64,000 nucleotides of DNA, from positions 24,214,870 to 24,278,869 of the forward strand of contig OZ038465.1 of the NCBI GenBank assembly GCA_964036295.1, read 5' to 3'. The stretch is from Plumapathes pennacea. Lineage: Eukaryota; Cnidaria; Anthozoa; Antipatharia; Myriopathidae. Both the position numbers and the translations under genes were made by a program. The notes beneath the pieces were generated by a model. That model had not been told where the DNA came from. It searched no databases and saw nothing but the letters and a program-made list of their open reading frames with translations. This document shows, piece by piece, positions 11,463-23,756 of this stretch (position 1 is the stretch's first letter; every line of letters starts with the position of its first letter).

Positions 11463-11743
11463 TTATGGATTGAAATTATCCTGGCCGGAACATGAAACAA
11501 GTAATAAGTCCTAAGTGAACTCACGTCCTAATGTACTGATGCTGGAAATCATGTGACAAAATAGTTTCAATAGAACGTGCAGAGCTAAGCAGTAAAACAC
11601 GCCCCCAACAACTAACATTTCGTTGTGTATCAGCGTTCACTTTCTTAGATGCCAAAAACCAGGCTATTGAGTTTGTTAAAAAAAATGCAGAGTTAAAAAA
11701 AAAAAAAAGAAAAGAAAACTCTCCACACACCTACCGATCATTC

Positions 11744-14700
11744 TCAGCTCATTTCCTCTTGTTTTCTTAGAGATTGTGTGGCCTTAATTTCCCACAGTTC
11801 CTGAAATTTAACCGAACAGCCTTTAGTTGTATAAATATTCTTTTTGTAAACTGTGTGTGAGTTGTGTTCAGGTTAGGTCTAGTTGGAAGTACTGCACCTG
11901 GTCTGATTCTGTTGTTACACTCTGAACGAATTTACATGCAACTGATTATAAAGTCAATTCAGGTTTTTGATTAATTCTGCATGCCAAATGTTCATACAGC
12001 TTTTGTTTTATTTCACTTGCTTCACTCTGCATTTATATTACTGGTAATTGATGGATGTAGAGCTAAAACACTAACCAGTTCTTTGAAAGTCCACAACAAG
12101 CTGTCTTGCCGTCAAACTGTTGTGACGTGACAGGGCTGCTGTAAAGTAGCTGTATGCAGGACAGGCAACATCCAATTCCTCTAGAGTAAAGTTCAGCCTA
12201 GAAAAAATTGACCAGTTTTATGAAGTACTGTACATGTATGTGCAAATGAGACTGACTGATGGAACAACCCATGACCATTGCCCAAATTTAGAAAATAACA
12301 CAAAATCTTAAATGTCTGCAAAATAAACAACCTGACTAATAAAATATAGTTACCACTTCTCAGTAGCTAAGTACAGTGTTGCACTTGTTTCCATCAGGAT
12401 GGCAGACACAGTCTTCAGGAATGCATCAGTCAACAGGTTGTCATATATCACTGAAACAAAACAAAACAAAAAATATGAGTTGTGCATGAGAAATATGGGA
12501 ATCTCTTGAAACTGCAGTGTTGCATAAATAAGGTATCACCCCCCTCAAACGACCACTTTCCATCAGAGTTTTATTTAAATTGCATCAATTGACTAAGCAT
12601 AGGCATGTTATATATCAAACTGTTTGTTATTAAATTGTCTAGCTGCTTCTAATAATGTCTGTTGTTAATACCAAATATGGCAAACATTATTCTGTAATCA
12701 TTTATGTCACAGGTTTTAAATATTTTTGACTCAATCTCCCTCAATTTTTCACTGATCAGAACGAAGCTAACAGCATTTGGAAAGGCTCATGGAGGTCTAA
12801 CAAAGAGTGTCTCAGTTTTTTTATTTTGATTCAAAACATTTTTATGATTTTTCAAATTTTAATGATGTGAGAAACTTTCAGTTTGCATTAAAAAGTTCAT
12901 AAAAAAAGTTTGAAGCAACATTTCAAAGGTCTGAGACACCGTTTTGTAGACCCCTTTTAGCTCTTTCATATGCTGTTGGTTTCGTTCTGATTAGTTAAAA
13001 ATTGAGGGAGATTTTAGTCAAAAACATATAAAATACTGACGTCACTGATTGTGCAATAGGTTCTCCCAAGCTCAATATCCATGCCAACCACCACCGATAA
13101 TCAATGTGCTGATGTGCAACAAACATTTTGATATATCGCATGCCAATGCTTTATGTATTTTGTCAAGTAAAAAAATTAAAACCCGTATGGCATATTAGGA
13201 GGGAGGGGGGGTGATACCTTAAAACAACCAGTGACAGTATACATACAATCAGCAGCTATTACAACAGAAGTATGCCTTAACTGCTGCTTGTCCTCCTCAC
13301 TCCAGTGAAACACATTGGTCTGGTCTGAAATACAAAACAGAACAAAAACTGAAGAGCTAATGATATAATTAACTCTTTTACTCCCAAATGGGATCAACTT
13401 CAATTTTCTTCTGCAATGTCTCACCAGAATATATCACACAGTAAAGAGAAATTGGCTTTTGATACCTTGTCCACATGAAAGTTGTTTAAACTATCAATTC
13501 TCACTACATCACTCATAAAATGTGTTCTTAAAAAGTTGGGAGAATCTGAGAGTTGAACTTGGGAGTTAAAGGGTAACAATATTGATTGGTTACCAGGTTC
13601 AACAAAAAGCGTTCAACAAAGAGTTTATTGGTGTTGATAAGGTAAGTGAAATTGGCATGTTTACTCACCAATTGGTAAAGATAACTTGAGCCAGTCATAT
13701 TCCTTCACTCTGACCACTGACTCACCTTAAATAAAAACAAGAGAGAGGGGAAGCAGAGAGCACAAGTCAAATTAGTGTTCGCATCTGTAATACAATCTGT
13801 TCTTTACTGCCATTAAAACTACAGTTAGTGAAGTTGTCACCGGAAAAGCAGACAACAACAATAGTATAATAGCAATAGTTTTATTTAGCACCATATTAGG
13901 CTTTGTTGCATTAATGTAAAAGTAATTACAACATATTAATTGGTGCAAGCCAACTGTAATAACCATAAGGCTAGACTAGACAGTTAGCTTACTAAATAAG
14001 TTTATACACATGAATGAGGTCAAAAGATAAGCAAGTAGAGTCAAGTCAAGTGAGAAAACACAAGTAATAACAACAATACAAGCTTTATCAGCATGTCCTA
14101 CACAAGGTATTGCTAAAGCAATCTGTAACAGTAACAAATTCTAAATACATAATTTATGTACATGTATGATGTGGGATACAGTATATCAATAATTTCTTGT
14201 TAATACAGAATACAAATAATAATAATTGAAAAACAAATTATACTGTGATCTACTTTCTGACTTATGCATCCAATTTAAGATTTCTTTTGTAGAAGCATTT
14301 GTAATGAAATTGCAAAATAATTGAATCACTAATGGTCTTTTTATTGCAATACTGTATCTGATTTAAATATGCTTCTTTGTGTGTTGGTATGCTTCTTTTT
14401 TGTTATTTTTATAAAACCTTCAATCATGTTTTCTTGAAGTTTATTATAACAGTTGCATGAAAGCTGAGAATTATACAAGAAATGGATGGAAGAACTGACA
14501 AGCATGCTAGTGTATGTATGGAGCAGTCAAATTACCATAATTGTAGAGATGTGAGTTGATTTGTATGTTTTGCAAGCAGTTTCGTAGGACACCCTCACCA
14601 ATGTCTACAAAAATTAAAATATGTGCCTATTCACAATCATATCCTCTGCAGCAAATTACTGTGGCATAGTGTAAGTACAAACTAAGATCCTTAAGCCCCA

Positions 14701-16791
14701 TGCACACAAGCAAGTTTTCTATGACAACTTTTCTGCGACAAGTTGTTTTTGCTCGTGTACATGAGAAAATGTGGGCAAATTTTCTGTGACAAATGCATTT
14801 GCTAAAAAGCTGGCGTACTAGCTTTTTTTATGACAGGGAAAACTAATTGTCACAGGTGAAATTTGCTCGTGTACACAAAAACTTGTCAAAGTTTTTCAGA
14901 AACTTTAGTTCCCATGTCTTCATTTTGCGAGCGTGTTCACACGGTCAAGATGGCGGCATCTACAACATTGACAACAAAGTCTTTGAATTAGCCATATAAT
15001 GCAATTAGCCTCTTACTGGAAGCTTTGAGATCACGTGAAAAGTTTATGGAACTCCAAGTCAGAAGGAAAAGAAACAACGAAAATTTGTTAAAAAACTTGT
15101 TAAAAGAAAATTGCTCGACCATATACACGAGCAAATCATTTGTCACAGAAAACTTGTCATAGAAAACTTGCTCGTGTGCATGGGGATTTAGTGGTTAGTC
15201 AATACATCACTTCAATCTAACATTGATGGACATTATTTTGATCACCTATTGCACTAAAGTCAGCCAACTGGGTTGACTGTATCAAATGTCAACTGGCCTT
15301 CAGTGAATCATTGATATAATATCAATATTGATATTTCACTGATGGTCAGTTGTTTATCACTGACAATAGCTGTCAACAATATACATGTATTGTTATGGTA
15401 ATATTGTTAATAATGGTCAAAAGTTGGTGAAATGAGCAACAGTGAAGTCCACATACTGTCAAATGTATATTCCCCCATTTGGGTGCATATTGCAGGTTAA
15501 AAGCATGTTGTAGTTTACCTGTGCACAGCAAATGTTGTGCAACTCGTCCCAGGACAATACTGCAAAGACCAATACCTGCTCGAAGTTCCAGGGCACAACA
15601 GCCATCAAACCTGACAAACATTGGAACAGAGGTCAATTATACTTCTATTTGATAATGATTAAAAGGAGTGATGTTCAAATTCACTTGAACATTGTTACAC
15701 TCTAGTACATATATATATACATGCAGGGCCAGCACACAGACAGACAGACAGTAAAGAAATTCCACCTTAATCACACAAAACATAATGCTAAATACCTTTC
15801 TACATTGTGTACTAAGAAGTCACAGAGAAGAAGAGCACCCCTCCACACCTAAAGAGGGTTTTAAAAATTATGTTTTAAACACTAGACAGTTCAAATAACA
15901 GGGTCATCTTTTATTTGTGATGTTGTTCCCAGTACCATTCCTTCTGCAGTTAGAAAATAACTTCAACGCTCTTTAAGATGAACAGCGTTCTGCGCTGCCA
16001 CAAAGTTTACATGCTGTCCACACCGACATGTCCTTCATAAACTGAAAAGTTTGGGGTCCAGTCGTTTTCACAAATTTAAGAGCTTTGTGTCTTGAACTGG
16101 GACAGGATTTCATGCCATCAGTTGAGTCCACACTCCAAATACCCTGCCCCACCCCCCTCCCCCTTGCGTTCAGTAATTTGAAAATCCCATAAATGAATCT
16201 TCACCAATCACTATACCTGGAGGCCCACATCTTTCAGACATGTAGCCACAAGGTGTTCTGTAGAAGAAAACAAAGCCATCAGTATTCACACAAGGTCAAA
16301 TATTTTACACAATTTGATAGATTTTCGAAGATATAAGCTTGTCAAAGTTGCTCTTAAATTCGAGATGAAATAAAGTTTATGTAGCGAATGCAGTATGTAC
16401 AGAATGTATGAAGATACTAACCCACGGTAATGAAGTCATCAGCCTCATCAGCTTCAGACGGTCGTCTGCGCGTCACAATTATATCGCCATCTTCGTCAGT
16501 TCCAGATGAACAATCCTCTAACAACAAGTCAGTCTCTCCATCATCCCTTGTGCAATTTCCAAACTTCCTCTTGATCTTAAATCTGGACCATGCTGTTAAG
16601 ATGAATGATGCAGCGTCTTTACAGCAGCATGCAAGACGAACAGTTTGGGAAAGACCCATTGCAAAGCAGCAAGATTATCCTTTACTTTAGAACATGAAGA
16701 CAACTGACAGACCCATCCTTTTCCGGTCTTTCGCCTCAAGTGTGCTGCAAACATGAACATCGGAAAAAACAAATTCTCCTGGGGCCGCCAT
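11744..16791 (-). CDS. METTL22: METTL22-like protein lysine methyltransferase, 11+ exons
   Basis: Exons (high to low): 16791-16713, 16592-16422, 16257-16217, 15848-15796, 15610-15519, 14604-14536, 13725-13669, 13324-13247, 12450-12354, 12197-12076, 11800-11744. The start MAAPGEFVFSDVHV fits the family's SDVHLYT-type N terminus. Next come an acidic linker with DEDGDIIVTRRR, EHLVATCLKDVGLQ|VWRGALLLCDFL, the SAM-binding motif I ALELRAGIGLCSIVLGRVA, DIGEGVLRNCLQNIQINSHL, VVRVKEYDWLKL, IYDNLLTDAFLKTVS and LNFTLEELDVACPAY. The last exon reads ELWEIKATQSLRK... then TGA. Human METTL22 is a nuclear seven-beta-strand methyltransferase known to modify a lysine of KIN17. Exon phases agree from exon 1 to exon 10. 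Between 12076 and 11800 one small exon must still exist, because the phases do not meet; a candidate reading QVQYFQ lies near 11870-11905. Motif I has R where many members have G (ELGAG to ELRAG). Confidence 0.9.
13369..13576. mobile_element. Degenerate TTAA MITE in METTL22 intron
   Basis: Left end TTAACTCTTTTACTCCCAA and right end TTGGGAGTTAAAGGGTAA match the CCCTTTCACTCCC family, with the right TTAA mutated. It lies in the intron just upstream of the exon at 13324. Confidence 0.75.
14691..15190. mobile_element. 494-bp MITE with TTA target duplication
   Basis: Element 14694-15187 has long inverted ends (AGCCCCATGCACACAAGCAAG at left; its near-inverse ends GTGTGCATGGGGAT at right), flanked by TTA on both sides. 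A 3-bp TWA duplication is typical of PIF/Harbinger. Near 14950 the interior carries an ATGGCGGCATC start and a frame reading LLLEALRSREKFMELQVRRK, which might be a remnant of a transposase N terminus. It sits in an intron of the METTL22-like gene. Confidence 0.75.
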
Positions 16792-16890
16792 CTTTGTTTG
16801 ACAACGCTAAACCTGCGCCCGCAGTCAGAAGGGACAGCGAACCAACAAGACAGCGGTCAGCGGACAGAGCTGACAAACGGATTGCGTTGG

Positions 16891-16898
16891 TGACGTCA
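16891..16898. promoter_or_regulatory. CRE-like TGACGTCA box upstream of METTL22
   Basis: A perfect palindromic TGACGTCA lies about 100 bases upstream of the proposed METTL22 ATG (16791), within a locally GC-richer stretch. This is where a CREB/ATF site would sit in a core promoter. Function is inferred from position only. Confidence 0.35.
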
Positions 16899-17039
16899 TC
16901 AGTTCGTACGCTTTGTTTATCTTGTTCAGAATCCGATCACTGAGGTCAATATATTAACTTAAACTAGACTGGCCTTGCCAGTGAGCTCGCGGCGTGAGTT
17001 GGGTCGAGACCAGAATATAAAATGGAAAGTAGGGGACAA

Positions 17040-17215
17040 GAGCGGAACTCCCAAGAGAGACTTTCTCACCATAAAAATATCACACAGTATAGAGAACTTG
17101 GTTTTTGACACCTTGCTCTTTTGACACCTTGAATAAACTAAAAATTATTATTACGACACTCATACACTTGCTTCTTAAAGGTTGAGCGACCCTGCATCTT
17201 GAGAATGCGTGACAT
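17040..17215. repeat. Eroded TTAA-MITE relative
   Basis: AACTCCCAAGAGAGACTTTC, then AGAGAACTTGG...TTGACACCTTGCTC and ACTCATACACTTGC follow the internal order of the CCCTTTCACTCCC MITE, but both ends are degraded. Confidence 0.5.
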
Positions 17216-17293
17216 ATCTTTTTATGCACAATCGATTATGACAGTTTGACCTTGACTCATATTTCTAATCAGAGGCCACGATTAATCCAGCCT

Positions 17294-18543
17294 TCGCTTC
17301 ACTACTTATGTGTTTTCTTTTATTAACTCAATACGTTTCTTCTATCAGGCTTTCGAGTATTCGTGCTCTGTAACAAATATAAAATTGAAAGCGAGGAATG
17401 TCACACGAGAGATGTTTACGATATTATTGCGCTTTTGTTCACAGTGTGTTCAGTCCATTTGTGACTGCAAACTCAATCCTCAGAATTATTTCAGTGTATT
17501 TTTCATTTCTGGTATATAATGAACATTGCGAAACAAAGGCTACATGATCGAATGAAAGAAACACTTCAACAGGCAATGTACGATACGCAGAAGAATTTTA
17601 TGAGGCAACAGATGTCATGTACAGAGTAAAGCATAAAGCGTCATTGTTTTACGGCTAAAGCTCACCGTAGCTTTGGTTTCTGCTTTCGCCCTGTTATCTT
17701 CCCAAAAGTATTTCGTGTCGCCACAGAAAGTTTCGTCGGGACTAAATACTTATCGGCGACAGAGATATTTGCAATACCCCAGAAGTACCATCAAACATTT
17801 GTTTACGGCTATTCTCAAAGCTTGTGCGGTGAACGCGAGCCAAAATCTTTTCCTAAAATCCAGTTTATCCGTGCATATTCCACAGAGTCAAATGGGGTTG
17901 AGTTTGAATGGGATGCAGTTTACTTTTTCGCTTCACTACTTATGTGTTTTCTTTTATTAACTCAATACGTTTTTTTCTATCAGGCTTTCGAATATTCGTG
18001 CTCTGTAACAAATATAAAATTGAAAGCGAGGAATGTCACACGAGAGATGTTTACAATATTATTGCGCTTTTGTTCACAGTGTGTTCAGTCCATTTGTGAC
18101 TGCAAACTCAATCCTCAGAATTATTTCGGTGTATTTTTCATTTCTGGTATTCACTGACCATTGCGAAACAAAGGCTACATGATCGAATGAAAGAAGCACT
18201 TCAACAGGCAATGTACGATACGCAGAAGAATTTTATGAGGCAACAGATGTCATGTACAGAGTAAAGCATAAAGCGTCATTGTTTTACGGCTAAAGCTCAC
18301 CGTAGCTTTGGTTTCTGCTTTCGCCCTGTTATCTTCCCAAAAGTATTTCGTGTCGCCACAGAAAGTTTCGTCGGGACTAAATATCTATCGGCGACAGCGG
18401 TACCATCAAATATTTGTTTACGGCTATTCTCAAAGCTTCCTCGGTGAACGCGAGCCAAAATCGTTCCCGAAAATCCAGTTTATCCGTGCATATTCCACAG
18501 AGCCAAATGGTGTTGAGTTTGGATGGGATGCAGTTAACTTTTA
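17294..18543 (+). repeat. 634-bp direct tandem duplication
   Basis: 17294-17927 is repeated at 17928-18543 with few substitutions and a short internal deletion in the second copy (about 20 bases missing near 18400). No coding role is clear; the last part of each unit keeps a frame reading GEREPKSFPKIQFIRAYSTE, perhaps only by chance. Confidence 0.85.
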
Positions 18544-18689
18544 CACACAAGTAACGAGCAATTCACTGGCCACATCTCGAGTTGTTTAGCGAAGTCAATT
18601 ACGTCATCGCCCAGCACGTGATAAGATAAACCAATCACCGTGTGCTGATTCTCGACCCACAAAAAGGAAAAAAATAATAAAAATGCCCA

Positions 18690-18780
18690 TTTTCAAGCTC
18701 GCTTGGGCCCCAGGCCCCCGCGAGCAATAAAAATTTGCGTTTTTAAGCTCGCTTGGGCTCCAGGCCCTCGCGAGCAATTA
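18690..18780. repeat. Two tandem GC-rich hairpin units
   Basis: AAGCTCGCTTGGG...CCAGGCCC...CGCGAGCAAT occurs twice in tandem, each unit able to fold by GCTCGC/GCGAGC pairing. Confidence 0.6.
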
Positions 18781-19986
18781 ACCTTAGAGCTTTCCTTTTC
18801 GTTGCAATGCTTGACCGGTCCTTTCACTTTAAGTATATTGTCCTTTTATACTATCTACGACTTTCACGGAATGCAGCTGGCCCAGTACTAAACGGCTGCT
18901 ATGGCGATGAAATCACTCCGACAAGGACGAATTTGTTTTGCAATTTTCACCACGGGTGCAAGGAGGAAAGTGGTAGGTGCAAAAGCTCAGGAAGAGAAAA
19001 ACTATTGAACTGCAAACTCTAAAAATTTGTAGCTTAACTTTTGCTTCTGCGTCTTAGCTTTTTTAAAAAACTCCGCCGGAAGCTGTGTTTCGCCACACAA
19101 TTAAAAAATACAAACGGATTCAGTGGAGCGTACACCCGCGCCAGTTTCCACGGGAAAAAGCTTGCCTGCGCGGCCGCGCATGCACAGTGCGTTTGTCAGC
19201 TCTGTCCGGTCAGCGTAAAACCCAGACTTGCAGAACATGATAGCCCAGTTACGGAGCCGATAAATATGTACGACTAAAAGCGCAAAAATGCATTGCAATT
19301 GTTGCTGTTACCATCGCATGAAGCATTCAGTGCGCACGCGCTCCACGCGCGGCTTGTGCAAAACGTGGAAACGAACCCAAAGTTAGCAATGCTGGGCAAA
19401 AAAATTGACTGGTTTCAAACTTTACGCAACTTGTGCCAACATCATGTACGGGGGAGAGGGGAGGGAGGGGAGGATTGGGTACTCCCATATGAGCCATATA
19501 GGTATGTGCCGCCCAAAAGGGTATCATTTTTAGCATTTTAGTCTGAAATAGGGATTTTATCCTTTAGTCTGAAATAGGGTCGAAAATTGCAAATTTTGGT
19601 CTTCAATAGGGTCAAAAATCGCAAATTTGGGTCTTCAATAGGGTAAGGGTTTTTAGTCCGGGCGGCACTCTCACTCAAAATTTTGACCAGTCGAGTCCAC
19701 ACTCCAAGTACCCTCCTCCCCCCCTCCCGGGATCATGCAACATTGCCCAACATGGTGTACAAACAAACGCAATGTTGCATTCGTTTTGCGTTTCTGAGAC
19801 TTTTCGTATTTTTCTTTAGCCGTTGACGATATACAATAGAAAAACTACGCATAGTTTGAGGTTGTCGGGCAACCAAAAATGAACAGTTTCAATCATCTTC
19901 CTTGAAACAAGAATTTCTTTGCAAATATTCATCATTTTGATTCGAAAATCACTGTGTTGACATACATAGCCCTGTGCAAGGAATTG
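18781..19986. other. No gene recognised
   Basis: Contains a purine/pyrimidine-rich patch near 19440-19470 and short repeated steps (CTGAAATAGGG, TCTTCAATAGGG) at 19540-19650. No supported exon. Confidence 0.35.
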
Positions 19987-20181
19987 TGGGATTTTTCATT
20001 ATATTGTCAAGGGACAATTCGGAACAATTTGAATTATGGATTTTTCATTATATTGTCAAGGGACAATTCGGAACAATTTGAATTATGGATTTTTCATTAT
20101 ATTGTCAAGGGACAATTCGGAACAATTTGGATTATGGATTTTTCATTATATTGTCAAGGGACAATTAGGAACAATTTGGAA
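19987..20181 (+). repeat. 49-bp tandem repeat, four units
   Basis: The unit GGATTTTTCATTATATTGTC plus AAGGGACAATTCGGAACAAT and TTGAATTAT repeats four times with almost no divergence, suggesting a recent slippage or gene-conversion array. It stays open in two frames only because the sequence lacks stops. Confidence 0.9.
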
Positions 20182-20766
20182 GTTTATTATAAAGAATACT
20201 ATTTCGGCTATCCTGGAGCGAACTTGTATTTGCAAACGGAAGAGCTCAAATTTGACCTTCGGACTTAGGATTACAGTAGCCCTTTAGGAGCATAGTTCAT
20301 AAATGAGGTCAGCGAAGCATTTGCGTGTGCAGCACAAGCCACAGGAAAGGCATAGCGCCAGGTTCGCTACGAACGTGCCTGTCGGTAAGCTTTACCTGCA
20401 CGTTTTGAGCAAGCTGCCAAGTGTTTGCACGGCATCATGATGCACAGACACATTCGGAGTCTTTCTAGTCACCTATGCCGCGGAAGTTCTTTCCACCCTT
20501 TTCCGTTCTGACCTCATCGTGGCTTTTCTATCTAATTTAGTTGTTTATCCAAAAGGAAGTTTGTAACCGCTGTACGTGTTCCCTGAGCAAACTTAACCGC
20601 TACTTTGTAGTGTAGAATTCAGTTAGAGTTGGAGCTCGAGCTCTCCGTTAGTCTCGAAGCCCAAGAGCTCAGCCGTGATTCACGAATAAAGAAGTCAACA
20701 AGTCCAGAAGCGAGTCCCCATAAAATCTGCTCCGTAACAATATGAGCGTTTTTTTCGGAACCAGAA
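20182..20766. other. No gene recognised
   Basis: Unassigned sequence. A GAGCTCGAGCTC palindrome lies near 20631; otherwise nothing stands out. Confidence 0.3.
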
Positions 20767-20880
20767 GTGTCCGGTGAGTCCCAAAGTAGACGTTCCACTG
20801 TATTCACGCAAGACGAACAGCTGCGTATGAAAGAGATCGACGTTTCTGTACAAATAATCGGGAGAGTCGCGCACCAGTTG
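20767..20880 (+). CDS. Possible isolated exon, gene unknown
   Basis: The frame reads STVFTQDEQLRMKEIDVSVQ then IIGRVAHQL and ends at an excellent donor, CAGTTG|GTAAGT (20880/20881). The helical, heptad-like spacing could fit a coiled coil, but I do not recognise the family and no partner exon was found. The left edge is uncertain. Confidence 0.25.
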
Positions 20881-20954
20881 GTAAGTCTGACCTACAGGGA
20901 AGTGTCCCTCCCAATCATGTTAATCTGTGCTTTGCTCTTTGAAAACTCTTTGAA

Positions 20955-21070
20955 ACGACGAGTAAAAATATACAGCCGTACTATACGCCCAAGTGTCTAA
21001 TATGTTGTTTATTATATAACTCCCTTAGTAAAGGATGTAAGTTATTTTTAATTCGCAATACGTTGTGAAA
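20955..21070. repeat. Solo end of a hairpin-ended element
   Basis: CGACGAGTAAAAATATACAG, then CCGTACTA, AAGTGTCTAATA and ACTCCCTTAGTAAAGGATG match the right hairpin arm and adjoining bases of the element at 53146-54277 (53255-53340). Only one arm is present, so this is a fragment. Confidence 0.75.
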
Positions 21071-21112
21071 GTGACATGTTTTCCGCGCGCGCAGAAAAAC
21101 TCCAGAACATGG

Positions 21113-22250
21113 CCAGAAATAGCGGACATTCTGAGCCTGCAACATTGTCAGCGGGCCGGGTATTTCCCGCCACAATGTGCGTCCGCGGAAGCTTTTCCCG
21201 CCCAAAATGGCGGGCAGCAGTTTGTTTACCAAACGTACAATTACCTGAAGTATGCCGGATTGCGATCAATCACTGCGATCGCTCAGAAAAGTGTTCAGAG
21301 ACCGCTGGATTGCTACGATCACTGCAATTGCTGAGAAACTGTTCCGAGATCGTAGTGATTATTGGAAACAGCATGCCGCGAATGGAAAAGCTGAAATGTT
21401 TCAAAGCGACTGGTGACACGCACGGTCAGTTTTGTAAAACTTGGTCCTGTAGTTTAATTGCAAATTCTATGCTGAAGTTAGAAGAAAGGATGAACAAGTC
21501 TTACAATTTAGCGGTATTAAAACAGTTCCTGCTTTGCTGGACAGAGTTTCCTTGTCCGTTCTTGAACAACCGTATTTATGCGCCACGATTCGCGACGTCT
21601 CTTTCAAAGCTCCACTAAATCCCCCCAAAAAATCCTGAACTCACTTTGCAGGATGGTTTACTCACAAGGCTACACAGTTTGTTTTGAACAACTTGGTCGA
21701 TCGCCGGAGCCGATTGGAGGGAGCTAGAACCGATCGCGAGTAGCATTGAACCTTGCTTCACTAAGCGTGCGTATCGAGTGATTGTGCGGCTAAATTCAAC
21801 AAAACACATCTTTATAATCCAAAAACGCAAGAGATACAAAGTGTCGAGGGTTACCAATAAGTTTGCTCAGAAGAATGACCTTTCTCGAAGTAAGAACCGA
21901 TTGAACAGCTTCGATATTTCAACAACTTCGAGGCAAAACGGTCAGCTACTCTCATCCAGTATGCCGTTTTCAGCTTGTCTGCCATACTGTTGTCTCTTAG
22001 ACGTGTCTTGCATCCTTACATTGGAAAAACGCAAGAAGTACATATGGACAGCTACTGATTTTGTGTTAATATTTTCGGTATCCTTGTATTATAAGAGAAT
22101 CCGGTTGAACAGCTTGCTATTTAGTCTCTAGTTCAAAGGTACGATGATTTTTGTGTCCATAAAAATTCATAGTAAAGTCTCTTGTTTAGTTTACACTGAA
22201 AGCCAAAAAAATTGCAGCCCCTAATGCGCATGCGTGTCCGCTATTTCTGG
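21113..22250. repeat. Inverted pair of a 16-base motif
   Basis: CCAGAAATAGCGGACA at 21113-21128 is inverted exactly at 22235-22250. These could be the ends of a 1.1 kb element, but no target duplication is obvious and the interior (with a 180-codon frame at 21076-21618 crossing the left end) has no recognisable protein. Confidence 0.4.
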
Positions 22251-23011
22251 CTGTGAAACCGCACCGAGAAGGCCGATGACAACTGAGTCCCTCGTTATGG
22301 CATTTTCTACGAAGCAATTGTGAGATATGGGGACAATCCCGTTAAAAATGTGCAGCTTGAACATTGGTCAAACAATTTTTGTTGCAGGAAGTCAGCCGCA
22401 GACCAGAAAAAGACGAAAACACATACACACAGTACAGGGAGCAGCAGAGAGTGATGTAAAGCAGGTGAAACAGAGATTTTTCCAGTTGTTACCGCTCACG
22501 TCAATCTCCTAATATATCATGGTGCAATTTTAGACGCGCTGCATTCTTCCAGGTAACGATCGAAGTAGTCAAGTGTACTAAACTATAACACATAATTGCT
22601 ACATGAGAATACGTGAGAGCAACTTCTTTTTGCCTTGGTTGCACGCTCAACTTGAATAAAGAAGAGACTGAAGGTGTTTTCTTCATTCGCAGTGAAACAG
22701 GTCATGTTTGCAATCAATCTATCGACAAATTGGACAAGCGACTTGCCAAAAGAATGCTTGAAATACAGTGAAAGTAAACCTTGTTCGGATCTATTTCCAA
22801 TGACGTTGTCTCGGACATCCGCGTCCTCTCACAACAGTCAATCTGTGTGGGTGACCCTTGTTAATACTTTCTCCCAGCCTCTGGACAATGAACTGTGATA
22901 GGCGTTAACCTACAACGGAGAAACAGTAAGTCACATATACAATATTTTTCGAAATACCCCCTAAAAGACACATTCATACAAACCAAGAATACAAAATCTG
23001 GGGACGGATTG
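22251..23011. other. No gene recognised
   Basis: Unassigned sequence with only short frames. Confidence 0.3.
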
Positions 23012-23215
23012 GCTATGTTTAAAACCAGGAAACGGGAACCCGGGAATCGGGAACCTGGAACCGGGAATCTATAAACCGGGAAATGGGAATCTGGGAACCG
23101 GGAATCGGGAAGGGGTAACCGGGAACGTGGAAACGGGAATCGGGCATCTGGGAAAGGGAAACTGGGAACCAGGTGGGAAAAAGGAACTTGGAAAGGGAAA
23201 CGCAGAAATTGGAAA
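23012..23215. repeat. GGGAAYC-type minisatellite
   Basis: Irregular 7-9-base steps (CGGGAATC, GGGAACC, CTGGAACC) run for about 200 bases. A similar array in opposite orientation lies at 47690-47811, and both are bordered by GGCTATGTTTAAAACC. Confidence 0.8.
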
Positions 23216-23313
23216 CAAAACAAATTACAAACTTTTATTGAACGGAAAGGGGAGTTGACAGGCCTACACGACTCCAAACATGATTAATTTGTGTAAATTA
23301 GTTTTTCGAGCCT

Positions 23314-23613
23314 TTATAGATTTGCTCTCACGAGCATGTCCTTTAGAGATATTCCTCTCTTTAAGGATATAATCGGAGGTTCTGTAAATATCTTGTTCAG
23401 CAAGGGTTGGTTTTGTGTCAAATGCCAGTGCTTCAGTAGAATTTCTTTGAGGTTGTGCACTAACGATTTGTCTTGCATAACGAACGGCAATACTTTTTTT
23501 TTCGTTCTAAATTTAGGTTTAAGGACCGACTGCCTTTTCTCAAACTTTACAGCCGAGATAATTTTCTCGATTAGATTTTTAGGATAACCTCTTGATTTTA
23601 GGCGTGATTTCAA
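23314..23613 (-). pseudogene. Penelope-like reverse transcriptase fragment, late part
   Basis: The 99-codon frame reads LKSRGYPKNLIEKIISAVKF, then LPFVMQDKSLVHNLKEIL, HWHLTQNQPLL and TEPPIISLKRGISLKDMLV. This order (GYP.. helix, LPFVT.., N-L-K.I.., PP..S.KRG.SLKD.LV.A) is the segment after the palm in Penelope-like elements, widespread in cnidarians. The GIY-YIG endonuclease normally following is not seen. It belongs to the same decayed element as the palm fragment at 26855-27124, now separated by later insertions. Confidence 0.75.
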
Positions 23614-23756
23614 GTTTGTGACATTTCCTTCAAATGTTGATTTCGAAGAATTTGTCCGTAGGAGTCGAAAGGTTTACCTTTTGTAACGCCTGGTGAGTGG
23701 CAAGAGTATGAGTATAAGTTTATTGAAATGTTTCATTTAGTTGATTGCGAACATCA

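Noticed and set aside
21076-21618. 180-codon plus frame
   Set aside because: No similarity, contains an inverted-repeat end and self-complementary GATCG steps; composition does not look coding.
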